Origin: Leptotrichia sp. oral taxon 498
GTDB taxonomy: Bacteria > Fusobacteriota > Fusobacteriia > Fusobacteriales > Leptotrichiaceae
Reading direction: 5' to 3'
DNA: 64,000 nt
NCBI RefSeq assembly: GCF_002240055.1
Contig: NZ_CP016753.1
Span: 1,674,001 to 1,738,000 of the forward strand
In this document: piece by piece, positions 17,260 through 26,462 of the stretch
Layout: every line of letters starts with the position of its first letter
Numbering within the stretch: the first letter of the stretch is position 1
The notes under the pieces: generated by a model
Databases searched by the model: none
What the model was told of the DNA's origin: nothing
What the model saw: the letters and a program-made list of their open reading frames with translations, nothing else
Program-made: the position numbers and the translations under genes

Positions 17260-18576
17260 GTGAAAGGAAGTTATATTTTGAATAAAAAAAATATTATGAA
17301 AATATTATCAATTTTTATTATTTTATCATTTCTTTTAATTAGTTGTGGTAAAAAGGAAGCTGTTTTGGAATATGAAGTAACAAAAGTCGGTGTTGGAGAT
17401 ATAGAACTTTCCGTGTCAAAAACGGGACAAGTGGTGTCTGAAAATGAAGTGTCAGTATATACGAGTTCCAGTCAAAGAGTAAAAGATGTATTTTTTAAAA
17501 CAGGTGATAATGTAAAAAAAGGAGATGTAGTCGTAACATTTTATCCAGCTGATAAAAATGAAACTTTGAGAAAAATTCAGATGAAAAATTTAGAAATTAA
17601 AAAATATGAAAGAAATTTAGCTAGTGCTCAAAGTTCCCTTAGAAGAAAAAAAGAAACTAAAAGTTTGGAAATTCAGCAAAAGTCACGAGATTTGCATAAC
17701 GCTGAAGAGCTTTACAAAGTTGGAGGGGAAACTAGGGTTAATGTGGATGATGCAAGAAAAGCATTAAGAACTTCTAGGCTAGAATCAGATACCGTTGATA
17801 GCGAAGAAAGAACTAACATAGAAGACGCAAGGACAGCGTTAAAGACTGCAAAATTGGAACTAGCGACATTGCAGGAAGATATGACGCTTATAAAAAATGA
17901 AATAACAAGTCCAGTAGATGGAGTTATTACAGAGATGACTGCCGATGAAAATTATAAAGTAAACACTGAAACAACTTTATTCAAGGTATCAGATTCCAAA
18001 AATATGAAAGTGGAAGTGAGTTTATCAGACACGCAAGTAAAAGATATAGAAGTGGGACAAAGAGTAGAAATTACATCAGATGCATTGCCTAAAGGAGAAA
18101 AAGTCGAAGGATATGTATCGCAAATTTCAGGAGTGGCTAAAAAAAGTGAGAATTTGGATGAAAGTAACACGACTGTTACTATAAAAATGAACGATACAAA
18201 AAATTTAAGACCAGGAACTACAATAAGTGCCACAATTTTTTATAAAGAGAGAAAAAATATTATAAAAATTCCGTATAGCGCAGTAATAAATGAAAACGGA
18301 AAGTATTTTGTGTTTATAGTTGGAAAGGATAAAAAAATTACAAAAAGAGAAGTAAAAGTAGGAATCAGTGATGAAACTTATTATGAAGTAACTTCTGGAT
18401 TGAGCTTAGGAGATAATATAATTTCTATTGTTGACGAAACATTAAAAGATGGTCAGAAAATAAAAATTGCGGATCCTAAAAAACCTAGAAAAGATAACAA
18501 AAAAATAATAAAACAACAAGATGTAGAAAGTGTACCAGCAGGTGATGCAGCGCCAGGAGGTCCAGGACCTATGTAA
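17260..18576 (+). CDS. MacA-like periplasmic adaptor lipoprotein
   Basis: 438 residues. GTG 17260 follows AGAGGTGA at ~6 nt. The lipobox is in FLLISC. Then come the HlyD/RND adaptor order: half-lipoyl region (VFFKTGDNVKKGDVV), a long coiled coil (~105-205), second half-lipoyl (ITSPVDGVITEM), beta-barrel and membrane-proximal domain. The tail is Lys-rich and ends in PGGPGPM. It links the inner membrane ABC exporter encoded downstream to the TolC-like protein. Confidence 0.9.
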   Translation: MKGSYILNKKNIMKILSIFIILSFLLISCGKKEAVLEYEVTKVGVGDIELSVSKTGQVVSENEVSVYTSSSQRVKDVFFKTGDNVKKGDVVVTFYPADKNETLRKIQMKNLEIKKYERNLASAQSSLRRKKETKSLEIQQKSRDLHNAEELYKVGGETRVNVDDARKALRTSRLESDTVDSEERTNIEDARTALKTAKLELATLQEDMTLIKNEITSPVDGVITEMTADENYKVNTETTLFKVSDSKNMKVEVSLSDTQVKDIEVGQRVEITSDALPKGEKVEGYVSQISGVAKKSENLDESNTTVTIKMNDTKNLRPGTTISATIFYKERKNIIKIPYSAVINENGKYFVFIVGKDKKITKREVKVGISDETYYEVTSGLSLGDNIISIVDETLKDGQKIKIADPKKPRKDNKKIIKQQDVESVPAGDAAPGGPGPM

Positions 18577-18621
18577 AATTATGTAAAAAAATTTAAAATC
18601 TGATAAAGGAATTATAAATTT

Positions 18622-19314
18622 ATGATAGATGTAAAAGATGTTGTAAAGACGTATAAAAATGGAAATTTGGAATTGACTGTATTAAAAGGACTTAATCTAT
18701 CAGTCAAAAAAGGAGAGTATGTCGCATTTATGGGACCAAGTGGAAGTGGAAAATCTACTCTTATGAACATTTTGGGCTGCCTTGACAGTCTGACTTCAGG
18801 AACATATATTTTAGACGGTCAAGATGTTTCTAGAATAAAAGGCGATGCACTGGCAAAAGTAAGAAATGAAAAAATTGGATTTGTGTTTCAGACTTTTAAT
18901 TTGCTTCCCAAAATGAATGCTGTTGAAAATGTTGCACTTCCAGCACTTTATGCAGGGGTAAAAAAGTCAGAAAGAATGAGAAGGGCGATAGAAGCACTTG
19001 AAAGTGTAGGACTTGGAGATAGAATTCACCATAAGCCAAATGAGATGTCTGGAGGACAAAGACAAAGGGTTGCAATTGCAAGAGCCATCATTAATAGTCC
19101 AAATATACTTTTGGCAGATGAGCCAACTGGAAATCTGGATTCCAAATCGACTGAAGAAATTTTGGAAATCTTTAAAAAATTAAACGATAAGGGGACAACG
19201 ATTGTTATGGTAACTCACGAAGAAGATGTCGCCGAGCACTGTAAAAGAATTATTAGATTAAAGGATGGCGTAATTGAAAAAGATGAAATTGTCGTAAATC
19301 GGAGAGGAGTGTAA
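18622..19314 (+). CDS. MacB/LolD-type ABC transporter ATPase
   Basis: 230 residues. Walker [10 protein letters not shown], signature [15 protein letters not shown], Walker B ILLADEPTGNLDS and switch His in VTHEEDV are intact. The EPTGNLD form is diagnostic of the MacB/LolD/FtsE group. The stop touches the start of the permease gene (19314/19315). In E. coli MacB these two are one polypeptide; here they are split, as in YknY/YknZ. Confidence 0.93.
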   Translation: MIDVKDVVKTYKNGNLELTVLKGLNLSVKKGEYVAFMGPSGSGKSTLMNILGCLDSLTSGTYILDGQDVSRIKGDALAKVRNEKIGFVFQTFNLLPKMNAVENVALPALYAGVKKSERMRRAIEALESVGLGDRIHHKPNEMSGGQRQRVAIARAIINSPNILLADEPTGNLDSKSTEEILEIFKKLNDKGTTIVMVTHEEDVAEHCKRIIRLKDGVIEKDEIVVNRRGV

Positions 19315-20529
19315 ATGGATTTTTTGGAATCGCTAAAGTTGTCTTTATCCAATTTATTTAGTTATAAAGTGAGGTCATTTTTGACGATGTTAGGTATAAT
19401 AATTGGAATTGGAGCAGTTATTATGATGTCATCATTGGGAGCTGGAATGAAGCAAAATATAACGGGAGACTTAAATAAGCTGGGAGTGGGAAATTTTAAC
19501 GTTTCGATTGATACCTCTCCTGGACAAACTTATAAAAGCGAAGATCTGATGACAGAAAAAGATATTGAAAATATAAAAAAAATAGAAGAAGTTGAAGCGG
19601 TTAGTCCAACTTCCAGTGCCTTTGCCAGAATTGAAGTTGATGGAAATACAAAAATGTTTATGGGAACGGGAGTTACACAAGATTATTTTAAGATATCAAA
19701 TTTTACTATAGTAAAAGGAAGAAAATTTTTACCAAGCGAGTATAAAAAAGATGGAAGATTCATAATAATTGACAGTTCTACAGCAGAGCAGCTGTATCCA
19801 GATGAAAACCCGATAGGAAAGAAGGTAACTCTAAACTTTAAAAAGAACAGATATGAATTAGTCATTGTCGGAGTGTATAAAGATCCCTATTCAAGTCTAA
19901 ATTTTGGAGGTGGAGGAGGTGCGCCATCGAGTGGACTTATACCAAACCAGTTTTTAGTGTTTGTCAATGGAGGAGAGCAAAATAAGTTTGAAGAACTGCA
20001 AGTAAAGGTGGCTTCTGCAAATTCATTAAATATCGCAATGGCGGAAGTTAAAGATTTGATGTCAAGAAGGGGAAGTTCTCCTGATATATATAATGTGAGA
20101 TCAGAAAGTTCTGGATTAGATCAATTTAATAATATCTTAAATATGGTAACTTTATTTATAAGCGGAGTTGCTGGAATTTCACTATTTGTCGGTGGAATTG
20201 GAGTAATGAACATTATGCTTGTCAGCGTTACCGAAAGAATAAGGGAAGTTGGCCTAAGAAAAGCACTGGGAGCCAGAACGAAGGACATTCTTGTGCAATT
20301 TTTGATTGAAGCGGTAATCTTAACATTTTTTGGAGGTATAATTGGAGTTATAATTGGGTATTCTTTGGCACTTTTAATTGGTATCTTTATTAAGACATCT
20401 CCAATATTAAGTCCAGGTGTAGTGTTTGTATGTATATTTGTTTCTACAATGTTAGGACTTGCATTTGGAGTTTATCCAGCTAAAAAAGCGGCAAAATTGG
20501 AACCTATGGAAGCACTTAGAACAGATTAG
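19315..20529 (+). CDS. MacB-like ABC transporter permease (FtsX domain)
   Basis: 404 residues: first membrane helix (~18-40), MacB_PCD periplasmic domain (~45-265), then three C-terminal helices of the FtsX domain with the conserved GIGVMNIMLVSVTERIREVG and LRKALGA. It would use ATPase power to push a substrate (peptide, drug or toxin) through the adaptor and TolC-like duct. A Gly-rich patch (NFGGGGGAPSSG) sits in the periplasmic domain. The substrate is unknown. Confidence 0.93.
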   Translation: MDFLESLKLSLSNLFSYKVRSFLTMLGIIIGIGAVIMMSSLGAGMKQNITGDLNKLGVGNFNVSIDTSPGQTYKSEDLMTEKDIENIKKIEEVEAVSPTSSAFARIEVDGNTKMFMGTGVTQDYFKISNFTIVKGRKFLPSEYKKDGRFIIIDSSTAEQLYPDENPIGKKVTLNFKKNRYELVIVGVYKDPYSSLNFGGGGGAPSSGLIPNQFLVFVNGGEQNKFEELQVKVASANSLNIAMAEVKDLMSRRGSSPDIYNVRSESSGLDQFNNILNMVTLFISGVAGISLFVGGIGVMNIMLVSVTERIREVGLRKALGARTKDILVQFLIEAVILTFFGGIIGVIIGYSLALLIGIFIKTSPILSPGVVFVCIFVSTMLGLAFGVYPAKKAAKLEPMEALRTD

Positions 20530-20581
20530 AAAAATAAATCAACGCCTTTTTGCTTTTATGTTAAAATCTTATTAATAAAAG

Positions 20582-20610
20582 TTGACTTTTCTAAATATAT
20601 GTGGTATTTT
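20582..20610 (+). promoter_or_regulatory. Promoter of the HAD-IB gene
   Basis: -35 TTGACT (20582-20587), 17-bp spacer, -10 TATTTT (20605-20610). Confidence 0.5.
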
Positions 20611-20668
20611 TATAGTAGTATTTATGGCAATATTTCTCATAAAAAAATGAATTTTAAGGAGAATAGTT

Positions 20669-21397
20669 ATGACGAAGAATATAGCGGCTTTTTTTGATAT
20701 AGATGGGACGATTTACAGAGATTCGCTATTAATTGAACATTTTAAAATGTTACTGAAATATCAATATATAGATATGACGAGCTGGGAGCTGAAAGTAAAA
20801 GAAAAATTTTCTAAGTGGGAAAATAGAACTGGAGACTATGATGATTATTTAGATGAGCTTGTTAGAACGTATACAGAAGCGTTAAAAAATTTTAGTAAAA
20901 GTGATATGGATTTTATAGCAAAAAGGGTAATGGAATTAAAAGGCGACAAAGTCTATCGCTATACAAGGGAAAGACTTTTATTTCACAAAAATGAAAATCA
21001 TAAGGTCATCATAATTTCTGGGAGCCCAGATTTTCTGGTAAGTAAACTTGCTATAAAATATGGAGTCAAGGATTATCGTGCTTCTATTTATAAAGTTAAT
21101 AAAAATGGGATTTTTACGGGGGAAGTGGTGCCGATGTGGGATGCCGAAAGTAAGCAAAAAGCAATTTCTGATTTCGTAAAAAAATATAATATTGATTTAA
21201 AGAAATCTTACGCCTATGGAGATACGACGGGTGATTTGACAATGTTTAAGAATGTGGGAAACGCCATTGCAATTAATCCTGCAAAAAAGTTGCTAGAAAA
21301 AATAAAAAAAGATATAGATCTGAGTGAAAAAGTTAAAATTATAGTTGAAAGAAAAGATGTTATCTATAGTTTGAATGCAAAAGTTGAAATTTTATAA
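20669..21397 (+). CDS. HAD-IB family phosphatase
   Basis: 242 residues. Motif I FFDIDGTIYRDS with both Asp residues (10 and 12), motif II IIISGSP, motif III Lys near SKQKAISDF, motif IV AYGDTTGD. This is the SerB-like HAD-IB layout also found in phosphoserine and lipid-phosphate phosphatases. AAGGAG precedes the ATG. The substrate cannot be read from sequence; it is followed by a lipoprotein gene 17 bp away, probably in one transcript. Confidence 0.85.
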   Translation: MTKNIAAFFDIDGTIYRDSLLIEHFKMLLKYQYIDMTSWELKVKEKFSKWENRTGDYDDYLDELVRTYTEALKNFSKSDMDFIAKRVMELKGDKVYRYTRERLLFHKNENHKVIIISGSPDFLVSKLAIKYGVKDYRASIYKVNKNGIFTGEVVPMWDAESKQKAISDFVKKYNIDLKKSYAYGDTTGDLTMFKNVGNAIAINPAKKLLEKIKKDIDLSEKVKIIVERKDVIYSLNAKVEIL

Positions 21398-21414
21398 ATA
21401 ATGGAGGCAAAACT

Positions 21415-22398
21415 ATGAAAAAAAATATTTTTATTGGAGTTTTAGCATTACTCGTCACAGTTTCATGCGGAAAAAAGGATGGCAGTAAAAGTGGTGCAAA
21501 AGATAAAGCGCAAATTACTTATGTCAAAGATGATTTAAGTTCCGACCGTCTATCTAAATATACGGAGTATGTGAGAATAAGCGAAGTACCTAATTCAGAT
21601 GAATGGCTTATGCTATTTGATGGAATTGATGAGGGAAAATTTAAAAATGCAAATGGAGAGGTTTTAACTAATTTAAAAGGGAATGATGCCGTTGAAAATA
21701 TAAAAAGTTCAGTAAAATTGCTGGGAAACCAAATTCGAGATTTGGAAGATGTGATGCAAAGAAATCCAAAATTTGAAACTATTGACAAAAATGCGGAAAA
21801 TCTTTTGAAATCGCTTGTTGAAGAACAAAAGGTGCTAAACGAGATAGACGATTATTTTGAAAAAGGTGAGTATAAAGCAGATAATTTGGGAAAAGTAAAA
21901 GAATTGAATGATAAATATAAATTAGTCTCACAGACAAGAAAAGAAAATGACAAAATTTTGACAACTTCATTGCAGGAAATGTCGATTTTGTTAAATAAAA
22001 AATTAGCTGAAAAATTTGAGAAAAATAATAAAAAAGTTAAATCAAGTGTAGTTCAATTTGTAAATGACATAAATAAATTTTCAGAAGAGGCATTTTCAAA
22101 AAATAATTTAAGCTACGATGAAAATGAGATTGCAAATTTGGAAAAATTAAAAGAAGAAGTAAAAAAATCGTATAAAAATATTGAAATTCTAACTTTTGAA
22201 GATGCTAGAAAAGAAAATATAAGCAAGGAAAGCTATGAGAAACTTAAGAAAAATGCCAAGATATTGACTGAAAGCATAGAAAATATGATAAAATCCATAA
22301 GAGCCAAAAATATTGAAGCAACAGTCAAAAATGCAAGTAATATTTTAGGAAGTGAAACAGACTTAAAAAATATCTATGGAACATTAATAATGAAATAA
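21415..22398 (+). CDS. DUF3829 (YiiG-like) lipoprotein
   Basis: 327 residues with lipobox TVSC at ~20. The mature part is helical and charged, with the pattern of DUF3829 proteins such as YiiG (YVRISEVPN near the N-terminus, then heptad-like helices). GGAGG precedes the ATG. Function unknown; it is probably exposed in the periplasm. Ends before a clear terminator. Confidence 0.75.
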   Translation: MKKNIFIGVLALLVTVSCGKKDGSKSGAKDKAQITYVKDDLSSDRLSKYTEYVRISEVPNSDEWLMLFDGIDEGKFKNANGEVLTNLKGNDAVENIKSSVKLLGNQIRDLEDVMQRNPKFETIDKNAENLLKSLVEEQKVLNEIDDYFEKGEYKADNLGKVKELNDKYKLVSQTRKENDKILTTSLQEMSILLNKKLAEKFEKNNKKVKSSVVQFVNDINKFSEEAFSKNNLSYDENEIANLEKLKEEVKKSYKNIEILTFEDARKENISKESYEKLKKNAKILTESIENMIKSIRAKNIEATVKNASNILGSETDLKNIYGTLIMK

Positions 22399-22407
22399 TA
22401 ATTTTTT

Positions 22408-22436
22408 ACAGGAGATAAACTTTCTCCTGTTTTTTT
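22408..22436 (+). terminator. Terminator after the DUF3829 gene
   Basis: ACAGGAGA (22408-22415) / TCTCCTGT (22423-22430) followed by T6. Confidence 0.9.
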
Positions 22437-22504
22437 GATATGTTAACAAAAAATGTGACATAACTAAAATACTTAATATATAAAATTTTAAGAGGAGAAA
22501 AAAG

Positions 22505-22831
22505 ATGTTTGAAAAAAATGAGTTCAATTTGATGGAATATCTTTTAGTAAATATTGATTACGAAACGGAGTTTGAAATTATTTCAAATCCCAAAACTTCT
22601 TACAGTAATTTACTTTTGACGGGAGAATTTAATTTTGATGGAAATCTTCTGTTCAATGCAAAATTTTTTGCAAAAAGAACAAATGTTAAAATTGCAACGG
22701 TTGTGCTTCAAATTATAGATTCTGAAAAAGAATCAGAATCATTTCCAAAAACGGCAGTTGAGATTAAAAAATTGAAAGTGGTGGGAAATGGAGAAATAAA
22801 ATTTAAAGTTGGAACTTTATGTAATTTTTGA
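22505..22831 (+). CDS. Hypothetical 108-residue protein
   Basis: A good AGAGGAG site precedes the ATG. Mixed beta-rich, soluble sequence (NFDGNLLFNAKFFAKRTN; FPKTAVEIKKLKV) with no signal peptide. Not recognised. It stands alone between a terminator and the aldolase promoter. Confidence 0.65.
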   Translation: MFEKNEFNLMEYLLVNIDYETEFEIISNPKTSYSNLLLTGEFNFDGNLLFNAKFFAKRTNVKIATVVLQIIDSEKESESFPKTAVEIKKLKVVGNGEIKFKVGTLCNF

Positions 22832-22866
22832 AAAATTAATAATAAAAATAATTTTACTTTTTACTC

Positions 22867-22894
22867 TTGACATTTTAAAAAAAAGTGTTATCAT
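22867..22894 (+). promoter_or_regulatory. Promoter of the aldolase gene
   Basis: -35 TTGACA (22867-22872), 16-bp spacer, -10 TATCAT (22889-22894), ~58 bp before the start codon. Confidence 0.65.
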
Positions 22895-22951
22895 AAAAAT
22901 AGAAAGAGAAGTTTGTGAATCAAACTATTTTAAATTAGGAGGATTATTACA

Positions 22952-23836
22952 ATGAAAAAAAGATTAGAAAGAATGAGAAATGGTAAAGGATTTATTGCAG
23001 CATTGGATCAAAGTGGTGGAAGTACTCCGAAAGCATTAAAATTATATGGAATTGATGAAAGCGAGTATTCTAATGATACAGAAATGTTTGACTTAATTCA
23101 TAAAATGAGAACAAGAATCATAAAAAGTCCTGCTTTTAGTGATAAGGAAATTGTAGGAGCTATTTTATTTGAGCAAACTATGGATAGAAAAATTGATGAT
23201 AAATATACAGCTGACTTTTTGTGGGAAGAAAAAGGAGTTTTACCTTTCTTGAAAGTTGACAAGGGACTAGAAGAATTGGAAGATGGAGTTCAAATTATGA
23301 AACCTATCCCAGGATTGGACGATCTTTTGAGCCGAGCAAATGAAAGACATATTTTCGGAACAAAAATGCGTTCTGTTATTAAAAAAGCGTCTCAAACAGG
23401 AATTGCAAAAGTTGTAGACCAGCAATTTGAAGTTGCAGATAAAATTATTGCAGCTGGTCTTGTTCCAATTATTGAGCCAGAAGTAGATATTCATAATGTT
23501 GACAAAGCAGAATGTGAAACTATTTTGAAAAATGAAATCAAAAAACATCTTGATAAATTACCTGAAACTTCAAATGTTATGTTAAAAGTTACACTTCCAA
23601 CAGTTGAAAACTTTTATGAAGATTTGACAAAACATCCAAGAGTTGTAAGAGTTGTTGCATTATCAGGAGGTTATCCAAGAAAAGAAGCAAACGAAATTCT
23701 TGCTAAAAATAAAGGAGTTATCGCAAGTTTCTCAAGAGCATTAACTGAAGGATTGTCAGCACAACAAAGTGATGATGAATTTAATAAAGATTTGGCAAAA
23801 GCTATTAAAGAAATTTATGAAGCATCTGTAAAATAA
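22952..23836 (+). CDS. fda: Fructose-bisphosphate aldolase, class I
   Basis: 294 residues, the length of the staphylococcal-type class I enzyme, which it resembles closely by eye: [33 protein letters not shown] and IIEPEVDI. The Schiff-base lysine is Lys212 in VMLKVTLP. It cleaves fructose 1,6-bisphosphate to DHAP and glyceraldehyde 3-phosphate in glycolysis without a metal. AGGAGG precedes the ATG. A monocistronic gene with its own promoter and terminator, consistent with high expression. Confidence 0.96.
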   Translation: MKKRLERMRNGKGFIAALDQSGGSTPKALKLYGIDESEYSNDTEMFDLIHKMRTRIIKSPAFSDKEIVGAILFEQTMDRKIDDKYTADFLWEEKGVLPFLKVDKGLEELEDGVQIMKPIPGLDDLLSRANERHIFGTKMRSVIKKASQTGIAKVVDQQFEVADKIIAAGLVPIIEPEVDIHNVDKAECETILKNEIKKHLDKLPETSNVMLKVTLPTVENFYEDLTKHPRVVRVVALSGGYPRKEANEILAKNKGVIASFSRALTEGLSAQQSDDEFNKDLAKAIKEIYEASVK

Positions 23837-23892
23837 TTTTATAAAAAATAAAAAATATTATAGGACATTCTAAAATATTTAAAATATTAAGA

Positions 23893-23937
23893 AAAATCAC
23901 AGTCTTAAATTTAATTTAATTGATTGTGATTTTTTTT
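23893..23937 (+). terminator. Terminator after fda
   Basis: AAAATCACAGTC (23893-23904) / GATTGTGATTTT (23922-23933), with one G-U pair, then T-rich. Confidence 0.8.
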
Positions 23938-24001
23938 AAATTTATTTTATAATAATTTTTATTATTATTTATTTAAAGATCTTTTTTTCATTTTGGCTCC
24001 A

Positions 24002-24030
24002 TTGCTTTTTCAAATTATCTATGGTAAAAT
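24002..24030 (+). promoter_or_regulatory. Promoter of the second amino-acid ABC operon
   Basis: -35 TTGCTT (24002-24007), 17-bp spacer, -10 TAAAAT (24025-24030). Confidence 0.55.
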
Positions 24031-24111
24031 AATGTATATCAAAGGAAAGCCTTGTTTATTTGAAAAATGATGTTTTTTGAAGGAAAAATATTAAAATTAT
24101 GGAGGTAAAAA

Positions 24112-24897
24112 ATGAAAAAAGTATTATTACTAATGATCGCGGCGCTGTTGTTTGTAATGTGCAGTGTTAAAAAAGATGAAAAAAAAGAAGTTAGTAAAGA
24201 TGGAATCCCAAAAAAAATTATTGTGGGACTTGATGACTCATTTGTTCCGATGGGATTCAAAAATGAAAAAGGTGAAATTGTGGGATTTGACATTGACTTA
24301 GCTCGTGCAGTTGCTAAAAAAATTGGAAGTGAAGTTGAGTTTAAACCGATAAACTGGGATTCTAAAATTTTGGACTTGAATGCAGGAAATATAGATTTGA
24401 TTTGGAATGGACTTACTATTACAGATGAAAGAAAAAAGGAGACAGAAATGTCTAATCCTTATTTGACAGTGCATCAACTTATTGTTGCAAGAGCTGGTGA
24501 AAAAATTGAAAATAAAAATGATTTAATTGGAAAAAATGTTGGAAGCCAGACTCAGAGCAGTGGGGAAGAAGCTGTGAAAAAATCTGGATTTGACAAGAAA
24601 TTTAAAGAATTTAAAACATACGCTCAATATGACCAGGCGTTTATGGATTTAGATGCTAGAAGAGTGGATGCAATTGTAGCAGATGAAGTTTTGGCAAAAT
24701 ATACAAAAAAAGTAAAAGAAACACAAGCTAAAAAAGAGTTATATAAAATTTTAAAAGAAGATTTTGGACAGGAAGAATATGCGGTTGCTGCTAAAAAAGG
24801 AAATACAAAACTGATTGATGCAATTAATAAAGCAATTGAAGAATTGAAAAAAGACGGGACTTATCAGCAAATTTATTCAAAATGGTTTAAAGATTAA
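24112..24897 (+). CDS. Amino-acid ABC transporter substrate-binding lipoprotein
   Basis: 261 residues with lipobox FVMC at ~17. Family 3 binding protein: GLDDSFVPMGF, VGFDIDLARAVAKK, LIWNGLTITDERK and a C-terminal DGTYQQIYSKWF that is typical of cystine/glutamine-type binders. GGAGG before ATG. First gene of a binding protein-permease-ATPase operon. Confidence 0.93.
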   Translation: MKKVLLLMIAALLFVMCSVKKDEKKEVSKDGIPKKIIVGLDDSFVPMGFKNEKGEIVGFDIDLARAVAKKIGSEVEFKPINWDSKILDLNAGNIDLIWNGLTITDERKKETEMSNPYLTVHQLIVARAGEKIENKNDLIGKNVGSQTQSSGEEAVKKSGFDKKFKEFKTYAQYDQAFMDLDARRVDAIVADEVLAKYTKKVKETQAKKELYKILKEDFGQEEYAVAAKKGNTKLIDAINKAIEELKKDGTYQQIYSKWFKD

Positions 24898-24899
24898 AT

Positions 24900-25562
24900 A
24901 TGGAAAAAATGACCTTTTTTCAAATATTTTTTGAACTTGTAAAGACATTGCCAAGTATGTTTCTATTGTATATAACAACGATAGTATTTTCCGTCCCGTT
25001 AGGAATTTTAGGTGCGCTGTCATATACTGGGAAAAATAAAATTATAAAATTTTTGATTTCAACTTACACTTGGATTTTTCGTGGAACGCCGCTTATGCTG
25101 CAACTTTTGATGGTGTACTATGGATTGCCGCTTATAAAAATAAAAGGATATAGTATAACTTTGACTGCTTATATGGCTGTTGCAATAACATTTGTGATAA
25201 ATTATGCAGCGTATCTTATTGAAATTATAAGAAGTGGACTTGAGAGCATTGATAAAGGGCAGCACGAAGCTGCAAAAGTCTTGGGTTATACATATTGGCA
25301 AAAAATAATTTATATTATTTTGCCACAGGCGCTAAGAAGAGTTCTTCCCACTCTGGGAAATGAAGCGATTACCCTTATAAAAGACACATCGCTTATGTAT
25401 ATTTTGGCTGTTACAGAAGTTATGAAGAGAACAAAAGATTTGGCGAATATTTCTTACACAATAACTCCTTATATTTGTGCAATTATCATTTATTTGATTT
25501 TGAGTTTTTGTATTGACAGATTGTTTAAAGTTATTGAAAAACGAAATAAAGTTAGAATATAA
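24900..25562 (+). CDS. Amino-acid ABC transporter permease
   Basis: 220 residues, five membrane helices, IFRGTPLMLQL signature and EAA loop EAAKVLGYTYWQKIIYIILPQA. The start is 2 bp after the previous stop with no clear ribosome site, so translation is probably coupled; ATG 24909 is a possible alternative. Forms the membrane channel with the ATPase encoded next. Confidence 0.93.
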   Translation: MEKMTFFQIFFELVKTLPSMFLLYITTIVFSVPLGILGALSYTGKNKIIKFLISTYTWIFRGTPLMLQLLMVYYGLPLIKIKGYSITLTAYMAVAITFVINYAAYLIEIIRSGLESIDKGQHEAAKVLGYTYWQKIIYIILPQALRRVLPTLGNEAITLIKDTSLMYILAVTEVMKRTKDLANISYTITPYICAIIIYLILSFCIDRLFKVIEKRNKVRI

Positions 25563-25603
25563 TATAAAATTGGGCAGAAAAAAGAGAAATTGGGAGTTAA
25601 ATA

Positions 25604-26332
25604 ATGGAAAAAATAATTGAAGTAAAAAATTTGAGAAAAAATTTTGGTAAAAATGAAGTCTTGCACGATATAAATTTGACTGTTAATAGAGGGGAAGTCG
25701 TTTCGCTTATAGGACCTTCAGGAAGTGGAAAATCTACAATTTTGAGATGTATCATTGATTTGGAGACAATTACCAGCGGCGATATTCTTATCGAAGGGAA
25801 AAATTTGAAGGATAGAAAATTAAAAAAAGAGATTTTATTAAAAACAGGGATGGTTTTTCAATCATTCAATTTATTTCCGCATATGACGGTGAGAAATAAT
25901 ATTGTGAGAACACTAAAATTGGTAAAAAAATCTTCTGTGGGTGAAGCTGCAAAAATTGCAAAAGAAGTTTTGGAAGTCGTTGGACTTGCCGATAAAATTG
26001 ATAATTTTCCGAGTGAGCTTTCGGGAGGGCAAAGACAGAGAGTGGCAATTGCTAGAGCGCTGGCACTTAGACCTGATATTTTGCTTTTTGATGAGCCGAC
26101 TTCGGCACTTGATCCAGAGCTTGTAAAAGAAGTCTTAGATATTATAAGAAAATTGAAGAATGAAAGAATAACAATGTTAATTGTAAGTCACGAGATGAAT
26201 TTTGTGAAAGAAATTTCAGATAAAGTTGTCGTTTTGGAAAATGGGAAAATATTGGAAAAAGGAACTTCTAAACAAATTTTTGAAAATCCAGAATCTCACC
26301 GTGTAAAAGAATTTTTAAATACAATTTATTAA
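25604..26332 (+). CDS. Amino-acid ABC transporter ATPase
   Basis: 242 residues. Walker [11 protein letters not shown]-loop VFQSFNLFPH, signature [16 protein letters not shown], Walker [14 protein letters not shown] and switch His SHEMNF are intact. It belongs to the GlnQ/HisP group. GGGAG precedes the ATG; last gene of the importer operon. Confidence 0.95.
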   Translation: MEKIIEVKNLRKNFGKNEVLHDINLTVNRGEVVSLIGPSGSGKSTILRCIIDLETITSGDILIEGKNLKDRKLKKEILLKTGMVFQSFNLFPHMTVRNNIVRTLKLVKKSSVGEAAKIAKEVLEVVGLADKIDNFPSELSGGQRQRVAIARALALRPDILLFDEPTSALDPELVKEVLDIIRKLKNERITMLIVSHEMNFVKEISDKVVVLENGKILEKGTSKQIFENPESHRVKEFLNTIY

Positions 26333-26358
26333 TATTTTTGAAAAATCAAAAAAAACGT

Positions 26359-26387
26359 TTGCATATACACATAAAAAATGATATAAT
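26359..26387 (+). promoter_or_regulatory. Promoter of metNIQ
   Basis: -35 TTGCAT (26359-26364), 17-bp spacer, -10 TATAAT (26382-26387). The leader to metN is only ~70 nt, too short for a SAM riboswitch. Confidence 0.7.
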
Positions 26388-26462
26388 GAACCATAATAAT
26401 TCTAATTTTAAAATTATTCAAAAATATTAGAAGTAAAATAAATATGAAAGAGGTGAAAATGG

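Noticed and set aside
26388-26462. Possible SAM riboswitch before metN
   Set aside because: The leader is only about 70 nt, AT-rich and without a multi-helix core or terminator.
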